A DNA stretch of 42,018 bases from Zoogloea sp. (GTDB lineage Bacteria > Pseudomonadota > Gammaproteobacteria > Burkholderiales > Rhodocyclaceae). The stretch lies in contig NZ_JAQVCN010000044.1 of the NCBI RefSeq assembly GCF_028689785.1, positions 1 to 42,018 of the forward strand, read 5' to 3'. The notes beneath the pieces are model-generated. The model made no database searches. It worked only from the letters and a program-made list of their open reading frames with translations, and was not told the origin of the DNA. The stretch's first letter is position 1. Each line of letters opens with the position of its first letter. Both the position numbers and the translations under genes were made by a program. Of this stretch, positions 26,587 through 40,049 are shown one piece after another.

Positions 26587-26592
26587 GAGGAG
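26587..26592 (+). promoter_or_regulatory. Ribosome binding site of rnk
   Basis: GAGGAG lies 6 bases before the ATG at 26599. It selects MKPEIIVSNND as the N-terminus over the in-frame TTG at 26575. Confidence 0.7.
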
Positions 26593-26598
26593 TCCGTG

Positions 26599-26982
26599 AT
26601 GAAACCCGAAATCATCGTTTCCAACAACGATCTGGAGCGCCTGGAAGGCCTGCTCTCCAAGCCCCCCACCCGCAACCGCAGCGATCTGGACGGCCTGCGC
26701 GAGGAGTTGGAGCGCGCCCGCATCGTCGACGCCGCCGAACTGCCCGCCAACGTGATCGCCATCGATCGCCGCGCCCGCTTCCGTGAGGAACACTCCGGCC
26801 GCGAGTATGAACTGACCCTTGCCTGGCCCCACGAGGCTGACGCCGCCCAGGGCCGCGTCTCCATCTTTTCCCCCGCCGGCAGCGCCCTGCTGGGTCTGGC
26901 CGCCGGCCAGGTGATCGACTGGCGGACCCCCGAGGGCCATCTCATCCAGCTCCGCGTGCTGGAAGTCCTGCCCGCAGCCTGA
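26599..26982 (+). CDS. rnk: Rnk-type nucleoside diphosphate kinase regulator (GreA/GreB C-terminal fold)
   Basis: 127 aa. Residues 1-50 form a short N-terminal coiled coil (NNDLERLEGLLSKPP, LREELERARIVD), and residues about 50-127 form the FKBP-like GreA/GreB C-terminal domain (YELTLAWPHEADAAQGRVSIFSPAGSALLGLAAG). Rnk binds RNA polymerase in the secondary channel region, lacks the Gre cleavage activity, and affects nucleoside diphosphate kinase levels. It is transcribed against its neighbours hisG and murA, which usually adjoin. Confidence 0.9.
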   Translation: MKPEIIVSNNDLERLEGLLSKPPTRNRSDLDGLREELERARIVDAAELPANVIAIDRRARFREEHSGREYELTLAWPHEADAAQGRVSIFSPAGSALLGLAAGQVIDWRTPEGHLIQLRVLEVLPAA

Positions 26983-26998
26983 CGCCCGGCAGAAAACC

Positions 26999-27025
26999 GC
27001 ATGGGCGGCTCAAGCCGCCCTATGC
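26999..27025. terminator. Bidirectional terminator between rnk and murA
   Basis: GCATGGGCGGCT, loop CA, AGCCGCCC-T-ATGC forms a 12-pair stem with one bulge. On the minus strand it is followed by GGTTTTCT, a good terminator tail for murA; on the plus strand by CTTTC, a weaker tail for rnk. It occupies the 46-base convergent gap. Confidence 0.75.
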
Positions 27026-27028
27026 CTT

Positions 27029-28548
<1,520 letters not shown>

Positions 28549-28559
28549 GATTCAAATCC

Positions 28560-29315
28560 TCAGGCCCGCAGCTTGTAGCCCCTGGCAAGCATTTGCAGGG
28601 TAATCACCGCGAGCACGACAAAACAGACTGCCACCACTCCGATGCTCGTCCAAGGCGAGACATCGGAGACCCCGAAAAATCCGTAACGGAACCCGTCAAT
28701 CATGAAGAAAAACGGGTTGAAATGCGACACCCCCTGCCAGAACACCGGCAGGGAATGAATCGAATAGAAAACGCCCGAGAGCATGGTCAGGGGCATGATC
28801 AGGAAGTTCTGAAAGGCCGCCAGCTGATCGAATTTGTCCGCCCAGATGCCGGCGATGACACCCAGGGTGCCCAGGAAGGCTCCGCCGGTAAGGGTGAAAG
28901 CCAGCACCCAGCCCGGCTCGGCCAGACTCAGGGAGGCAAACGGCAGGGACACCAGCAACACACCGACACCACAGGCAATGCCCCGCAGCACCGAAGCGAT
29001 AACGTAGGCTGCGTAGAACTCCTGGTAGGAGATAGGCGGCAGCAATACGAAGACGATATTGCCAGTGATCTTGCTCTGGATGAGGGACGAGGAACTGTTG
29101 GCAAAGGCGTTCTGCAGCACCGTCATCATCACCAGCCCGGGGACCAGGAAGGCGGTATAGCTGACTCCCGGGTAAGGCTGGACATGATTTTCGAGCACAT
29201 GGCCAAAGATCAGCAGATACAGCACCGCGGTGAGCACCGGCGACAGCACGGTCTGGAAGCCGACCTTCCAGAAGCGCAGACACTCCTTGTAGAGCAGGGT
29301 CTTGAAACCTTCCAT
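28560..29315 (-). CDS. ABC-2 type permease (YadH-like)
   Basis: 251 aa with six hydrophobic segments and the ABC-2 signature around residues 95-225 (LPPISYQEFYAAYVIAS, FLIMPLTMLSGVFYSIHSLP). It pairs with the ATPase gene 7 bases upstream to form an inner-membrane exporter of the YadGH/NodIJ kind. The substrate is unknown; its place between the Mla genes and murA suggests an envelope component. The start ATG 29315 gives MEGFKTLLYKECLRFWKVG, typical of the family. Confidence 0.93.
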   Translation of the reverse strand: MEGFKTLLYKECLRFWKVGFQTVLSPVLTAVLYLLIFGHVLENHVQPYPGVSYTAFLVPGLVMMTVLQNAFANSSSSLIQSKITGNIVFVLLPPISYQEFYAAYVIASVLRGIACGVGVLLVSLPFASLSLAEPGWVLAFTLTGGAFLGTLGVIAGIWADKFDQLAAFQNFLIMPLTMLSGVFYSIHSLPVFWQGVSHFNPFFFMIDGFRYGFFGVSDVSPWTSIGVVAVCFVVLAVITLQMLARGYKLRA

Positions 29316-29322
29316 GGACGCC

Positions 29323-30225
29323 TCAGTTCTGATTCATGATGCCGACGAAGACCTGCTCCATGTCGGGCTTGCCGAGGGCCATGTCGGTGATCTCGCCCCC
29401 CGCGGCACGCAGGCCGGCGAGCAGGTGTCCGACATCGTCGTAGTGATCGAAACCCAGCACCAGCTCGGTGCCCGCCTGGCTGACGATGCGGGCAGAGAAC
29501 GGCGGCGGCAGACTCACCGGTGCGGCGAGCTGCAGCTTGAGGGTATGGGTGGCAAAGCGCTGCAGCAGGTTGGCGGTGGTGTCCAGCGCCACAACCCGGC
29601 CCGCCTTGAGCATGGCAATGCGCCCGCACAAGGATTCGGCCTCTTCGAGGTAGTGGGTGGTCAGCACGATGGTATGACCATCCTGGTTGAGCTTGCGGAT
29701 GAACTGCCACAGACCATGACGCAGCTCCACATCCACGCCAGCGGTGGGCTCGTCGAGGACGATCACCGGCGGGCGATGCACCAGGGCCTGAGCCACCAAC
29801 GCTCGGCGTTTCATGCCCCCGGACAGCATGCGCATGTTGGCGCCAGCCTTGCCGGTGAGGTCCAGGTGATGAAGGATCTCGTCAATCCAGTCGTCGTTGT
29901 TACGGATGCCGAAGTAGCCCGACTGGATGCGCAGCATCTCACGCACCGAGAAGAAGGGGTCGAAGACCAGCTCCTGGGGCACCACGCCCAGGGCCAGTCG
30001 GGCGGCACGGTAGTCCTTGATCACATCGTGGCCCATGACCTCCAGGGTGCCCGAGTCGGGCCGGGCCAGGCCGGCCAGAGAGGAAATCAGCGTGGTCTTG
30101 CCGGCACCGTTGGGGCCGAGGAGGCCAAAGAATTCACCCTGAACAACTTCCAGATCAACCCCGGCCAGAGCCTGGAGGGAACGGAAACGCTTGGTGACGC
30201 CGGCAATGCGGAGGGCTGGAATCAT
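29323..30225 (-). CDS. ABC transporter ATP-binding protein (YadG-like)
   Basis: 300 aa. Walker A is LLGPNGAGKTTLISS, the signature is LSGGMKRRALVAQALVHRP, Walker B is VIVLDEPTAGVD, and the switch histidine is in TTHYLEEAESLCGR. The C-terminal 80 residues are the accessory region found in NodI/CcmA/YadG-type ATPases. It energises the downstream ABC-2 permease. It follows mlaB by 17 bases and may be the last part of the mla transcript. Confidence 0.93.
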   Translation of the reverse strand: MIPALRIAGVTKRFRSLQALAGVDLEVVQGEFFGLLGPNGAGKTTLISSLAGLARPDSGTLEVMGHDVIKDYRAARLALGVVPQELVFDPFFSVREMLRIQSGYFGIRNNDDWIDEILHHLDLTGKAGANMRMLSGGMKRRALVAQALVHRPPVIVLDEPTAGVDVELRHGLWQFIRKLNQDGHTIVLTTHYLEEAESLCGRIAMLKAGRVVALDTTANLLQRFATHTLKLQLAAPVSLPPPFSARIVSQAGTELVLGFDHYDDVGHLLAGLRAAGGEITDMALGKPDMEQVFVGIMNQN

Positions 30226-30242
30226 GAACGGGAGACCGCGGC

Positions 30243-30527
30243 TCAGTGAGCCAGCGGCAGGATGGAGTCGACGTCGTAGAGGGAGGCGAGACTGACCAGC
30301 GCCGCCGGAGGCTGGTCAATGGTGAGGCGGTGACCGGCTGCACGGGCCGCACGAACCCAACTGAGCAGCAGGGCCAGCGCGGCGGAATCCACCTGGGTCA
30401 CGCCCGACAGGTCAACCACCACATTGCCGGCGGTGACGTGCGCCTGCCCCGCACTGGCGAGTTCGCCGGCGGTAGCCACCGTGAGCGGCCCGGAGAGGCT
30501 GAGGCGCGGGCCCTCGCAGCGGATCAT
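30243..30527 (-). CDS. mlaB: STAS-domain protein MlaB
   Basis: 94 aa STAS domain: LSLSGPLTVATAGEL, VVVDLSGVTQVDSAALALLLSWVRAA (residues about 36-61, with the conserved Asp-Ser pair) and HRLTIDQPPAALVSLASLY. MlaB binds MlaF and stabilises the MlaFEDB inner-membrane complex that moves phospholipids between the two membranes. Its start overlaps the mlaC stop by four bases. Confidence 0.93.
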   Translation of the reverse strand: MIRCEGPRLSLSGPLTVATAGELASAGQAHVTAGNVVVDLSGVTQVDSAALALLLSWVRAARAAGHRLTIDQPPAALVSLASLYDVDSILPLAH

Positions 30528-31159
30528 TTCTTGGCCGAAGCAGTGGCGTCGAGCTGCTTGTTCTTGTCTTTAAGGGACTTGATCAGGCCGTCGATGCCGC
30601 CAGCGCGCACTTCCTTGCCGAAGTCGTCCCGGTAGTTGGTGACGAGGCTCACACCGGCCACCAGCACGTCATAGACCTTCCAGCCTTCCGGCTGCTTCTC
30701 GAGGTTGTAGTCGATCTGTACGGCCTTGGCGCCGGGCTGGCGCACTTCGGTGCGCACCACCACGTCGGTGTCTTCGGGCTTGGCCTTGAGGGGCTTGAAG
30801 TCGATCTGCTGGTTACGGTACTGGGTCAGGGCGTTGGAGTAGGTGCGCACCAGCAGGGTCTTGAACTCCTGGGTCAGGACGGTCTTCTGCTCGGGGCTGG
30901 CGGTCTTCCAGTCACGACCCACGGCGAGGCGGGTCATGTGGGCGAAGTCGAAATAGGGCAGCACCCGGGTCTCCACCAGTTCGACGGCCTTGCGGGTATC
31001 ACCCGACTGGATGGCCTTGTCTTGGCGCACGATGGTGATGACGTCGTCGGTAACGCTCTTGACCAAGGCGTCGGGCGTGGTGACGTCAGCCGCCAGGGCA
31101 TTGAACTGGACACCCACGCTGAGGGCCAGCGCAGCAAACAGGGAAGCGATCTTGTGCAT
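30524..31159 (-). CDS. mlaC: Periplasmic phospholipid-binding protein MlaC
   Basis: 211 aa with a cleavable signal peptide (residues 1-23, HKIASLFAALALSVGVQFNALA). The mature protein has the MlaC/Ttg2D fold: VLPYFDFAHMTRLAVGRDWKTASPEQK, FKTLLVRTYSNALTQYRNQQIDFKP and GWKVYDVLVAGVSLVTNYRDDF. It ferries phospholipids across the periplasm between MlaA at the outer membrane and MlaFEDB at the inner membrane. The tail is lysine-rich. Confidence 0.95.
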   Translation of the reverse strand: MHKIASLFAALALSVGVQFNALAADVTTPDALVKSVTDDVITIVRQDKAIQSGDTRKAVELVETRVLPYFDFAHMTRLAVGRDWKTASPEQKTVLTQEFKTLLVRTYSNALTQYRNQQIDFKPLKAKPEDTDVVVRTEVRQPGAKAVQIDYNLEKQPEGWKVYDVLVAGVSLVTNYRDDFGKEVRAGGIDGLIKSLKDKNKQLDATASAKK

Positions 31160-31216
31160 GAGGAGTTCTCTCTGATGTCGTTCTGTTGTGGCCGGCGCGA
31201 TGCACCGGCCCTGGGC

Positions 31217-31945
31217 TTACTCGTCGTCCGGGTCCTTGACCCGGGGCGGCTGCCCGTCATAGACCTGATTGAGACGGTACTGCAGGTAGAAGCTGCGCAT
31301 GTAGCCGTACTTGTCGAGGGCCGCCTGCTCTGCAGTGGTGTCCGCCCCCAGCAGGGCCGCCCGGCGATGGGTGAGGCGCAGCCCGGTCAGGGAGTTGCGC
31401 ACGGCAACCTCGTCGAACTGCCACACCGGGTCTACCTGCAGGTCGCCGATAAGGCCCACGCTGTCGCGCACGGTACTCGGCCCCAGGAAGGGCAGCACGA
31501 TGTAGGGCCCCTCGCCGACGCCCCAGCTTCCCAGGGTTTGACCCAGGTCCTCGTCGTGCTTCTCGAGGCCCATGTCGCTGGCCACGTCGAACAGCCCGAA
31601 GATGCCCACCGTGCTGTTAACCAGCACCCGGCCACCGTCCGACAGGCCATCGACGAACTTGCCCTGAAGCAGATTGTTCACGCCGATCCACACGTCGCCG
31701 AGATTGCCGAAAAAGTTGCCGACCCCGACCTTGATTGGCAAGGGCAGGTAGTCGTACACCTCGGCCACCGGGCGCATCACGTATTTGTCGGCGGTTTCAT
31801 TGAAGCTGAAGGTGGCCCGATTGAGGGGCTCGAAGGGGTCTTTGGGGTGACCACCCGTGCTCGCACAGGCCGTCAGGGCCAGCGCGAGGGCCAGCACCAT
31901 CGGGCGCGTGGCCAGACTTCCCGATTGAGGCTTGTCCTTGATCAT
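31217..31945 (-). CDS. mlaA: Outer-membrane lipoprotein MlaA (VacJ)
   Basis: 242 aa from ATG 31945; the frame opens at 31990 but the extra 15 residues would precede a normal lipoprotein signal. The lipobox LTAC places the lipidated cysteine at 27. The family core DPFEPLNRATFSFNETADKY, NFFGNLGDVWIGVNNLLQGK, RVLVNSTVGIFGLFDVASDMGL and GPYIVLPFLGPSTVRDS is complete. MlaA forms a ring in the outer membrane with porins and removes surface phospholipid. Its position between mlaD and mlaC is usual in betaproteobacteria. Confidence 0.95.
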   Translation of the reverse strand: MIKDKPQSGSLATRPMVLALALALTACASTGGHPKDPFEPLNRATFSFNETADKYVMRPVAEVYDYLPLPIKVGVGNFFGNLGDVWIGVNNLLQGKFVDGLSDGGRVLVNSTVGIFGLFDVASDMGLEKHDEDLGQTLGSWGVGEGPYIVLPFLGPSTVRDSVGLIGDLQVDPVWQFDEVAVRNSLTGLRLTHRRAALLGADTTAEQAALDKYGYMRSFYLQYRLNQVYDGQPPRVKDPDDE

Positions 31946-31986
31946 CGTCACATGCTTTCTGTGGGGGCGGCAGCCGTCCGGCGACA

Positions 31987-32466
31987 TCACTTGGCCGGGG
32001 CGGTGTCACCCTCGGCCGCCTTGTTGAACATGAACTGGCTGATCAGCTTTTCAAGCACAACGGCGGACTGGGTTTTCTTGATGACATCACCGGGGGCCAG
32101 GAGCTTATCCTCGCCGCCAGGGTCCAGGCCCACATACTGCTCCCCGAGCAGGCCGGAGGTCAGGATATTGGCGAAGGTGTCTGTCGGGAACTTGTAACGC
32201 CCGTCCACGGTGAAGACCACCTCAGCCTGAAAGCGTTCATTGTCGTAGCGGATCTCGGCCACCCGCCCCACCAGCACACCCGCCACCTTGACCGGCGCAC
32301 GGGCCTTGAGGCCGCCGATGTTGTCGAAACGGGCGATCAGCGTGTAAGGCGACTGGATATCGGAACCAGAGATGCTGCCCACCTTTAGGGCTAGAAAGAG
32401 AAGTGCGGCGATACCCGCTGCGACGAACACACCCACCCACAGATCCATCGTGGTACGACTCATCAT
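31987..32466 (-). CDS. mlaD: MCE-domain protein MlaD
   Basis: 159 aa. One N-terminal membrane helix (residues about 9-28, [20 protein letters not shown]) anchors a single MCE domain (about 35-115: [29 protein letters not shown]). MlaD forms a hexameric ring with a hydrophobic pore in the periplasm. Two consecutive ATG codons (32466, 32463) overlap the mlaE stop (ATGATGA), so either may start it. The C-terminus carries a short helix and an alanine/glycine tail. Confidence 0.95.
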   Translation of the reverse strand: MMSRTTMDLWVGVFVAAGIAALLFLALKVGSISGSDIQSPYTLIARFDNIGGLKARAPVKVAGVLVGRVAEIRYDNERFQAEVVFTVDGRYKFPTDTFANILTSGLLGEQYVGLDPGGEDKLLAPGDVIKKTQSAVVLEKLISQFMFNKAAEGDTAPAK

Positions 32467-33245
32467 TGACCTCGGAACATGAAGGATGTCATTACAAAAT
32501 CAAGAGCCAGGATTGCCAGGGCCGAACTCACCACGGTGCGGGTAATGGCCCGGGATACCCCCTCGGCAGTGGGCACGCAATCGTACCCTTCGAAAACGGC
32601 GATCAGGGCCACCGCCACACCGAAGACGCAGCTCTTGATCACCCCGTTAAGCACGTCATAGCGAAAATCCACCGCCGACTGCATCTGCGACCAGAAAGCG
32701 CCGTCATCGACACCGATGGCCACCACTCCGATCAACCAGCCGCCAAACACGCCCATGGCCGAAAAAAGGGCTGCGAGCAGGGGCATCGAGATGACGCCCC
32801 CCCAGAAGCGCGGCGCCACCACCCGGGCAATCGGGCTGACAGCCATCATGTCCATGGCCTTGAGCTGCTCGGTGACCTTCATCAATCCGATCTCGGCAGT
32901 GACCGCCGAACCCGCCCGGCTGGCAAACAGCAGGCCAGCCACCACCGGGCCAAGCTCGCGCACCAAGGAAAGGGCAACCAGCGTGCCCAGGGAGTCGCTC
33001 GCGCCATAGCGCTGCAGGGTTTCATAGCCCTGCAGGCCCAGCACCAACCCCACGAACAAGCCCGACACCAGAATGATCAGCAGGGACATCACGCCGCTGA
33101 AATACAGCTCGCGCAGGGTAAGGTGGAGGCGCGTGAAGGACTGGCCGGAGTAAACCAGGATCAGCCAGAAGAAACGGGTGATGAACCCCAACTGCCAGAC
33201 CCCGTTGATGAACAGGGTTCCCAACCTGCGGATAGCGCCCACCAT
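32463..33245 (-). CDS. mlaE: Permease MlaE
   Basis: 260 aa inner-membrane permease with five to six hydrophobic segments. Family motifs include [47 protein letters not shown] (residues about 110-136) and the loop [20 protein letters not shown]. It is the membrane part of the MlaFEDB phospholipid transporter. Its start codon shares one base with the mlaF stop (TGATG), giving tight coupling. Confidence 0.96.
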   Translation of the reverse strand: MVGAIRRLGTLFINGVWQLGFITRFFWLILVYSGQSFTRLHLTLRELYFSGVMSLLIILVSGLFVGLVLGLQGYETLQRYGASDSLGTLVALSLVRELGPVVAGLLFASRAGSAVTAEIGLMKVTEQLKAMDMMAVSPIARVVAPRFWGGVISMPLLAALFSAMGVFGGWLIGVVAIGVDDGAFWSQMQSAVDFRYDVLNGVIKSCVFGVAVALIAVFEGYDCVPTAEGVSRAITRTVVSSALAILALDFVMTSFMFRGQ

Positions 33246-34048
33246 CAGCCCGCCCCCCCCACCAGCGCCGTGGCGTAATCGCCGGCGGGATAGTGAAAAG
33301 GCACGGGGCCATCGGCCTCGGCATGCACGAACTGATGTACGAAGGGATCTGTCGAGTTGCGGATGGCGTCGGGCGTGCCCTCGGCAACCACCCGGCCTTC
33401 GGAAATGAAATAGATGTAATCCACGATCTGCAGGGACTCCTGGATGTCGTGGGTAACGATGACCGAGCTTGCCCCCAGAGCATCGTTGAGGCGCCGGATG
33501 AGCTGCCCGATGATGCCCAGGGAAATCGGATCAAGACCAGTGAAAGGCTCGTCGTACATCAACAGCATGGGGTCGAGGGCGATGGTGCGCGCCAGGGCTA
33601 CCCGCCGCGCCATCCCGCCGGAAAGCTCGCCGGGCATCAGCCGGGCGGCGCCACGCAAGCCCACGGCATGGAGCTTCATCATCACCAGGTCGTTGATCAA
33701 TTCGGGGGGCAGATCGGTGTGCTCCCGGAGGGGGAAAGCGACATTGTCGAACACCGTCATGTCGGTAAACAACGCGCCGAACTGGAACAGCATCCCCATG
33801 CGTCGGCGCAGGGCATACAGGGCATCGCGCCCCAGCCCGGCCACATCCTGCCCGTCCACGGTCACACGGCCGCCCACGGCCCGCTCCTGCCCGCCGATCA
33901 GGCGCAGCAGGGTGGTCTTGCCGCTGCCGCTCCCACCCATGATGGCTACCACCTGACCACGGGGGATCGACAGGGAAATGTCGCGCAGGATCGTCCGTTC
34001 GCCATAGGCGAAACGCACGTTCTCAAGACGGACGAGGGGCTCGGACAT
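33245..34048 (-). CDS. mlaF: ATPase MlaF
   Basis: 267 aa from ATG 34048 ([18 protein letters not shown]); the longer frame from 34120 adds residues not typical of the family. Walker A is [16 protein letters not shown], the signature is [19 protein letters not shown], Walker B is [13 protein letters not shown], and the switch histidine is in [12 protein letters not shown]. It drives the Mla complex and is the first gene of mlaFEDACB. It is divergent from leuS across a 179-base spacer. Confidence 0.96.
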   Translation of the reverse strand: MSEPLVRLENVRFAYGERTILRDISLSIPRGQVVAIMGGSGSGKTTLLRLIGGQERAVGGRVTVDGQDVAGLGRDALYALRRRMGMLFQFGALFTDMTVFDNVAFPLREHTDLPPELINDLVMMKLHAVGLRGAARLMPGELSGGMARRVALARTIALDPMLLMYDEPFTGLDPISLGIIGQLIRRLNDALGASSVIVTHDIQESLQIVDYIYFISEGRVVAEGTPDAIRNSTDPFVHQFVHAEADGPVPFHYPAGDYATALVGGAG

Positions 34049-34186
34049 GGAATTATGTTGCAACGCGGGAGGCGGATTGTAGCAGAGGGATGCTTGCGTG
34101 ACATGCAGCAGCACCGCCATTCAAGGGGAAATATCTCGTCACATCAACGTCTTGAGCACGCAACAGCGGGGTTTCCAGGAGCCGTT

Positions 34187-36852
<2,666 letters not shown>

Positions 36853-36872
36853 TCCCCCATAGGAGCCCCCTC

Positions 36873-37073
36873 ATGCTGCGCCTTGCCCTTCTCACCCTCG
36901 CCCTCCTGGCCGGCTGCGCTTCACCGGACCGCAACTTCTACGAGGGCATCCGGCAGGAAAACGCCCGACGCCAGCATGAGCCGGGCCGCGATATCAGCCG
37001 TGACGCCCCGCCGCCCGGCTACGACGCTTACGAGAAAGAACGTCAGCGCCTCAAGGAGGAATCGCCCAAATGA
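36873..37073 (+). CDS. Small lipoprotein between leuS and lptE
   Basis: 66 aa. The signal MLRLALLTLALLAGC has a clear lipobox with Cys15. The mature part is short, hydrophilic and highly charged (NFYEGIRQENARRQHEPGRD, YDAYEKERQRLKEE). The residue after Cys is alanine, so it should go to the outer membrane. I recognise no domain. Its stop overlaps the lptE start by four bases (ATGA), which implies a role near LPS assembly, but this is inference from position. Confidence 0.82.
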   Translation: MLRLALLTLALLAGCASPDRNFYEGIRQENARRQHEPGRDISRDAPPPGYDAYEKERQRLKEESPK

Positions 37074-37600
37074 GTTTCGCCCACCTGCCCGGGCGCCGGC
37101 GTGCCCTCGCCGCCCTTGCCGCAGCGCCCCTGCTCGCCGCCGGCTGCGGCTTTCAGCTGCGCGGGCCACGCCCGCTGCCCTTCGATACCATTTATCTGGG
37201 CATGTACGAATACTCCGAGCTGGCCGCAGCCATACGCCGCCAGATCCAGGCCGGCAGCAGCACCCGGGTCGTCACCCGCCCCGAAGAGGCGGCAGTGCGT
37301 CTCGAAGTCCTCGCCGATGCCAAGGAGAAGTTCATCCTGGCACTCAACACCCAAGGCCGTGTCCGCGAGTATCAGCTGCGCCATCGCTTCAGCTTCCGGC
37401 TGGTGGACAAGAACGGACAGGAGATCATCGCCCCGAACGAAATCCTGCTGCGCCGCGATCTGGCCTTCGACGATTCCCAGGTGCTGGCCAAGGAGCAAGA
37501 AGAGATCCTGCTCTACCGTGACATGCAGGGCGACCTTGTGCAGCAACTGATGCGCCGCCTGTCGGCCGCCCGCATGCCCGACGCCCCGCCCAAACCGTGA
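37070..37600 (+). CDS. lptE: LPS-assembly lipoprotein LptE
   Basis: 176 aa. The signal peptide has a twin-arginine-looking start (GRRRALAALAAAPLLAAGC) and lipobox Cys26, followed at once by the family's GFQLRG. The body (LPFDTIYLGMYEYSELAAAIRRQIQAGSSTRVV, then RVREYQLRHRFSFRLVDKNGQE; residues about 36-125) is the LptE/RlpB fold. LptE plugs the LptD barrel and helps place LPS on the cell surface. The stop overlaps the holA GTG start by four bases (GTGA). Confidence 0.94.
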   Translation: MSFAHLPGRRRALAALAAAPLLAAGCGFQLRGPRPLPFDTIYLGMYEYSELAAAIRRQIQAGSSTRVVTRPEEAAVRLEVLADAKEKFILALNTQGRVREYQLRHRFSFRLVDKNGQEIIAPNEILLRRDLAFDDSQVLAKEQEEILLYRDMQGDLVQQLMRRLSAARMPDAPPKP

Positions 37601-38628
37601 ATCTGCGCCCCGAGCAGCTTGCCAGCCAGCTCGACAAGCCCCTCGGACCGCTTTACGTCCTCCATGGCAACGAGCCCCTGCTGGTCCTTGAGGCGGGTGA
37701 CGCCATCCGCGCGGCCGCACGCAAGCAGGGCTACGCCGAGCGTGAAGTGCTGGTCGCCGGCCAGGGTTTCCGCTGGACGGAGCTGCAGTCGGTCGCCGGC
37801 AACCTTTCCCTGTTCGGCGCCAGCAAACTGGTCGACCTGCGCATCCCCAACGGCAAGCCCGGCCGTGAAGGCGGTGAGGCTCTGCAACGCTACGCCCGCC
37901 ACCTGGATGACGGCGTCGTCACTCTGATCACCCTGCCCGAGGTGGACTGGGCCACCCGCAAGGCCGCCTGGTTCGTGGCCCTGGGCGAAGCTGGCGTAGT
38001 GGTCGAACTCAACGCCCCCGAGCGTGAGCGCCTGCCCGACTGGCTGGCCCGACGCCTGGCCGCCCAGCAGCAGAAGGCCTCGCCGGAAGCCCTCTCCTTC
38101 ATCGCCGATCACATCGAGGGCAACCTGCTCGCCGCCCACCAGGAGATCCTCAAGCTCGGCCTGTTGCATCCGCCGGGCGAGCTGTCCCTCGAAGCGGTGC
38201 GCGACGCCGTGCTCAACGTGGCCCGCTACGACGTGGACAAGCTGCGCAACGCCCTGCTCGACGGCGATGCCGCTCGCTGCGCCCGCCTGCTCGAAGGCCT
38301 CGCAGGCGAGGGCGAAGCACCTCCTCTGGTGCTGTGGGCCCTGGCTAACGAGATCCGCACCCTGGCCCGCCTGCGCATGGGCGTCGACGAAGGCCAGCCC
38401 CTGCAGGGCCTGCTCAAGGCCGAGCGAGTCTTCGAGGAACGCCGCAAGCAGGCAATCCAGCGCGCCCTGCAGCGCCTCACCAGCGGCAGCCTGCGCACAG
38501 CAATCTTGCACGCTGCCAGAATTGACCGGATGATCAAGGGTCTGACAACGGGTGACGTGTGGGACGAGTTCCTGCAACTGTGCCTGCGCCTCTGCCGTGG
38601 CGCGGCCCAGCCCCCTGCGCGGCGCTGA
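37597..38628 (+). CDS. holA: DNA polymerase III subunit delta
   Basis: 343 aa from a GTG start at 37597. The HolA N-terminal beta-wrench motif is present (LGPLYVLHGNEPLLVLEAGDAIRAAAR), as are FGASKLVDLRIPNGKPG, the AAA+ domain's WLARRLAAQQQKASPEALSFIADHIEGNLLAAHQE (residues about 145-185) and the C-terminal helical collar. Delta opens the beta sliding clamp in the clamp-loader complex. The leuS-lptE-holA order is typical of beta- and gammaproteobacteria. Confidence 0.95.
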   Translation: MNLRPEQLASQLDKPLGPLYVLHGNEPLLVLEAGDAIRAAARKQGYAEREVLVAGQGFRWTELQSVAGNLSLFGASKLVDLRIPNGKPGREGGEALQRYARHLDDGVVTLITLPEVDWATRKAAWFVALGEAGVVVELNAPERERLPDWLARRLAAQQQKASPEALSFIADHIEGNLLAAHQEILKLGLLHPPGELSLEAVRDAVLNVARYDVDKLRNALLDGDAARCARLLEGLAGEGEAPPLVLWALANEIRTLARLRMGVDEGQPLQGLLKAERVFEERRKQAIQRALQRLTSGSLRTAILHAARIDRMIKGLTTGDVWDEFLQLCLRLCRGAAQPPARR

Positions 38629-38658
38629 ACGCCACCCACCGATTCGAGAGCACACACG

Positions 38659-39936
38659 ATGGACATCAAGACTTACATGCAAGGCGTCGGCCGCCAGGCC
38701 CGCGCCGCTTCCCGGGCTGTCGCCGCCGCAACCACCGGCGCCAAGAACACCGCCCTGCTGGCCATGGCCGCCGAGATCCGCGCCCGCAAGGCCGAGCTCC
38801 TCGCAGCCAACCAGCGCGATCTCATCGAAGCCCGCACCAATGGCCTCGAAGCCTCCATGGTCGATCGCCTGACCCTGTCCGAAAAAGGCATCGAGGCCAT
38901 GGCCCAGGGCCTCGAACAAGTCGCCGCCCTGCCCGACCCGGTCGGCGAAGTCACCGACATGAAGCGCCGCCCCTCGGGCATCTCGGTGGGCAAGATGCGC
39001 GTGCCCCTGGGTGTCATCGGCATCATCTATGAAGCCCGCCCCAACGTCACCGCCGATGCCGCAGCCCTGTGCCTGAAGTCCGGCAACGCAGCCATCCTGC
39101 GCGGCGGCAAGGAAGCCCTACACTCCAACCAGGCCATCGCCGCCTGCGTTCGCGCCGGCCTGGCAGCGGCACAGCTGCCCGAGCACGCCATCCAGGTCAT
39201 CGAGACCACCGATCGGGCCGCCGTGGGCGAGCTCATCACCATGCCCCAGTTCGTGGACGTGATCGTCCCCCGGGGCGGCAAGGGCCTCATCGAGCGCATC
39301 TCCAGCGAGGCCCGGGTGCCGGTCATCAAGCATCTGGACGGCAACTGCCATGTTTACGTGGATGCGTTCGCCGATCCGGCCAAGGCCCTGGCCATCGTCG
39401 AAAACTCCAAGACCCAGCGCTACGGCACCTGCAACACCACCGAATCCCTGCTGGTGGATGCAGCCATCGCCAAGGCCCAGCTCCCCGCCATCGGCACCAT
39501 GCTGGCCGCCAGGGGCGTCGAACTGCGTGCCTGTCCGGCAGCCCTGGCCATCCTGCGCGAAGCCGGCGTGGCCGAAGCCCAGCTGAAGCTAGCCGTCGAG
39601 TCCGACTGGACCGAGGAGTTCCTCGCCCCGATCATCGCCATCAAGGTGGTGGGCGGGCTCGACCAGGCCATCGAGCACATCAACACCTGCTCGTCCCAGC
39701 ACACCGAGTCCATCGTCACCGAGAACCACACCCGGGCCATGCGCTTCCTGCGCGAGGTGGACTCCGCCTCGGTGATGATCAACGCCTCCACCCGCTTCGC
39801 CGATGGCTTCGAGTACGGTCTGGGTGCAGAGATCGGCATCTCCACCGACAAGATCCACGCCCGCGGCCCGGTAGGCCTGGAAGGACTGACCAGCCAGAAG
39901 TGGATCGTCTTTGGCGACGGCCACGTGCGCGCCTGA
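38659..39936 (+). CDS. proA: Gamma-glutamyl phosphate reductase
   Basis: 425 aa; it reduces gamma-glutamyl phosphate to glutamate-5-semialdehyde with NADPH, the second step of proline synthesis. The catalytic Cys258 is in [17 protein letters not shown]. Other family motifs are [47 protein letters not shown] and [11 protein letters not shown]. It follows holA by 30 bases, as in related genomes, and ends before a long stem-loop. proB is not in the window. Confidence 0.98.
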   Translation: MDIKTYMQGVGRQARAASRAVAAATTGAKNTALLAMAAEIRARKAELLAANQRDLIEARTNGLEASMVDRLTLSEKGIEAMAQGLEQVAALPDPVGEVTDMKRRPSGISVGKMRVPLGVIGIIYEARPNVTADAAALCLKSGNAAILRGGKEALHSNQAIAACVRAGLAAAQLPEHAIQVIETTDRAAVGELITMPQFVDVIVPRGGKGLIERISSEARVPVIKHLDGNCHVYVDAFADPAKALAIVENSKTQRYGTCNTTESLLVDAAIAKAQLPAIGTMLAARGVELRACPAALAILREAGVAEAQLKLAVESDWTEEFLAPIIAIKVVGGLDQAIEHINTCSSQHTESIVTENHTRAMRFLREVDSASVMINASTRFADGFEYGLGAEIGISTDKIHARGPVGLEGLTSQKWIVFGDGHVRA

Positions 39937-39978
39937 CCCTCAAAGTCTCCTGCCGGCTTCATTTCCCGGCTAAGATTC

Positions 39979-40023
39979 AAACGCCCGTTCGAAGTCATCT
40001 ATAAAGATGACGGACGGGCGTTT
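39979..40023 (+). terminator. Long stem-loop after proA (probable terminator)
   Basis: AAACGCCCGT (39979-39988) pairs with ACGGGCGTTT (40014-40023). Inside, GTCATCT (39994-40000) pairs with AGATGAC (40005-40011) around loop ATAA, with a small internal bulge. It lies 42 bases after the proA stop and 26 bases before the next start. The T run is only three bases, so termination may be partial. Confidence 0.6.
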
Positions 40024-40049
40024 GCACATCCCTACACCTGGAGACAGTC

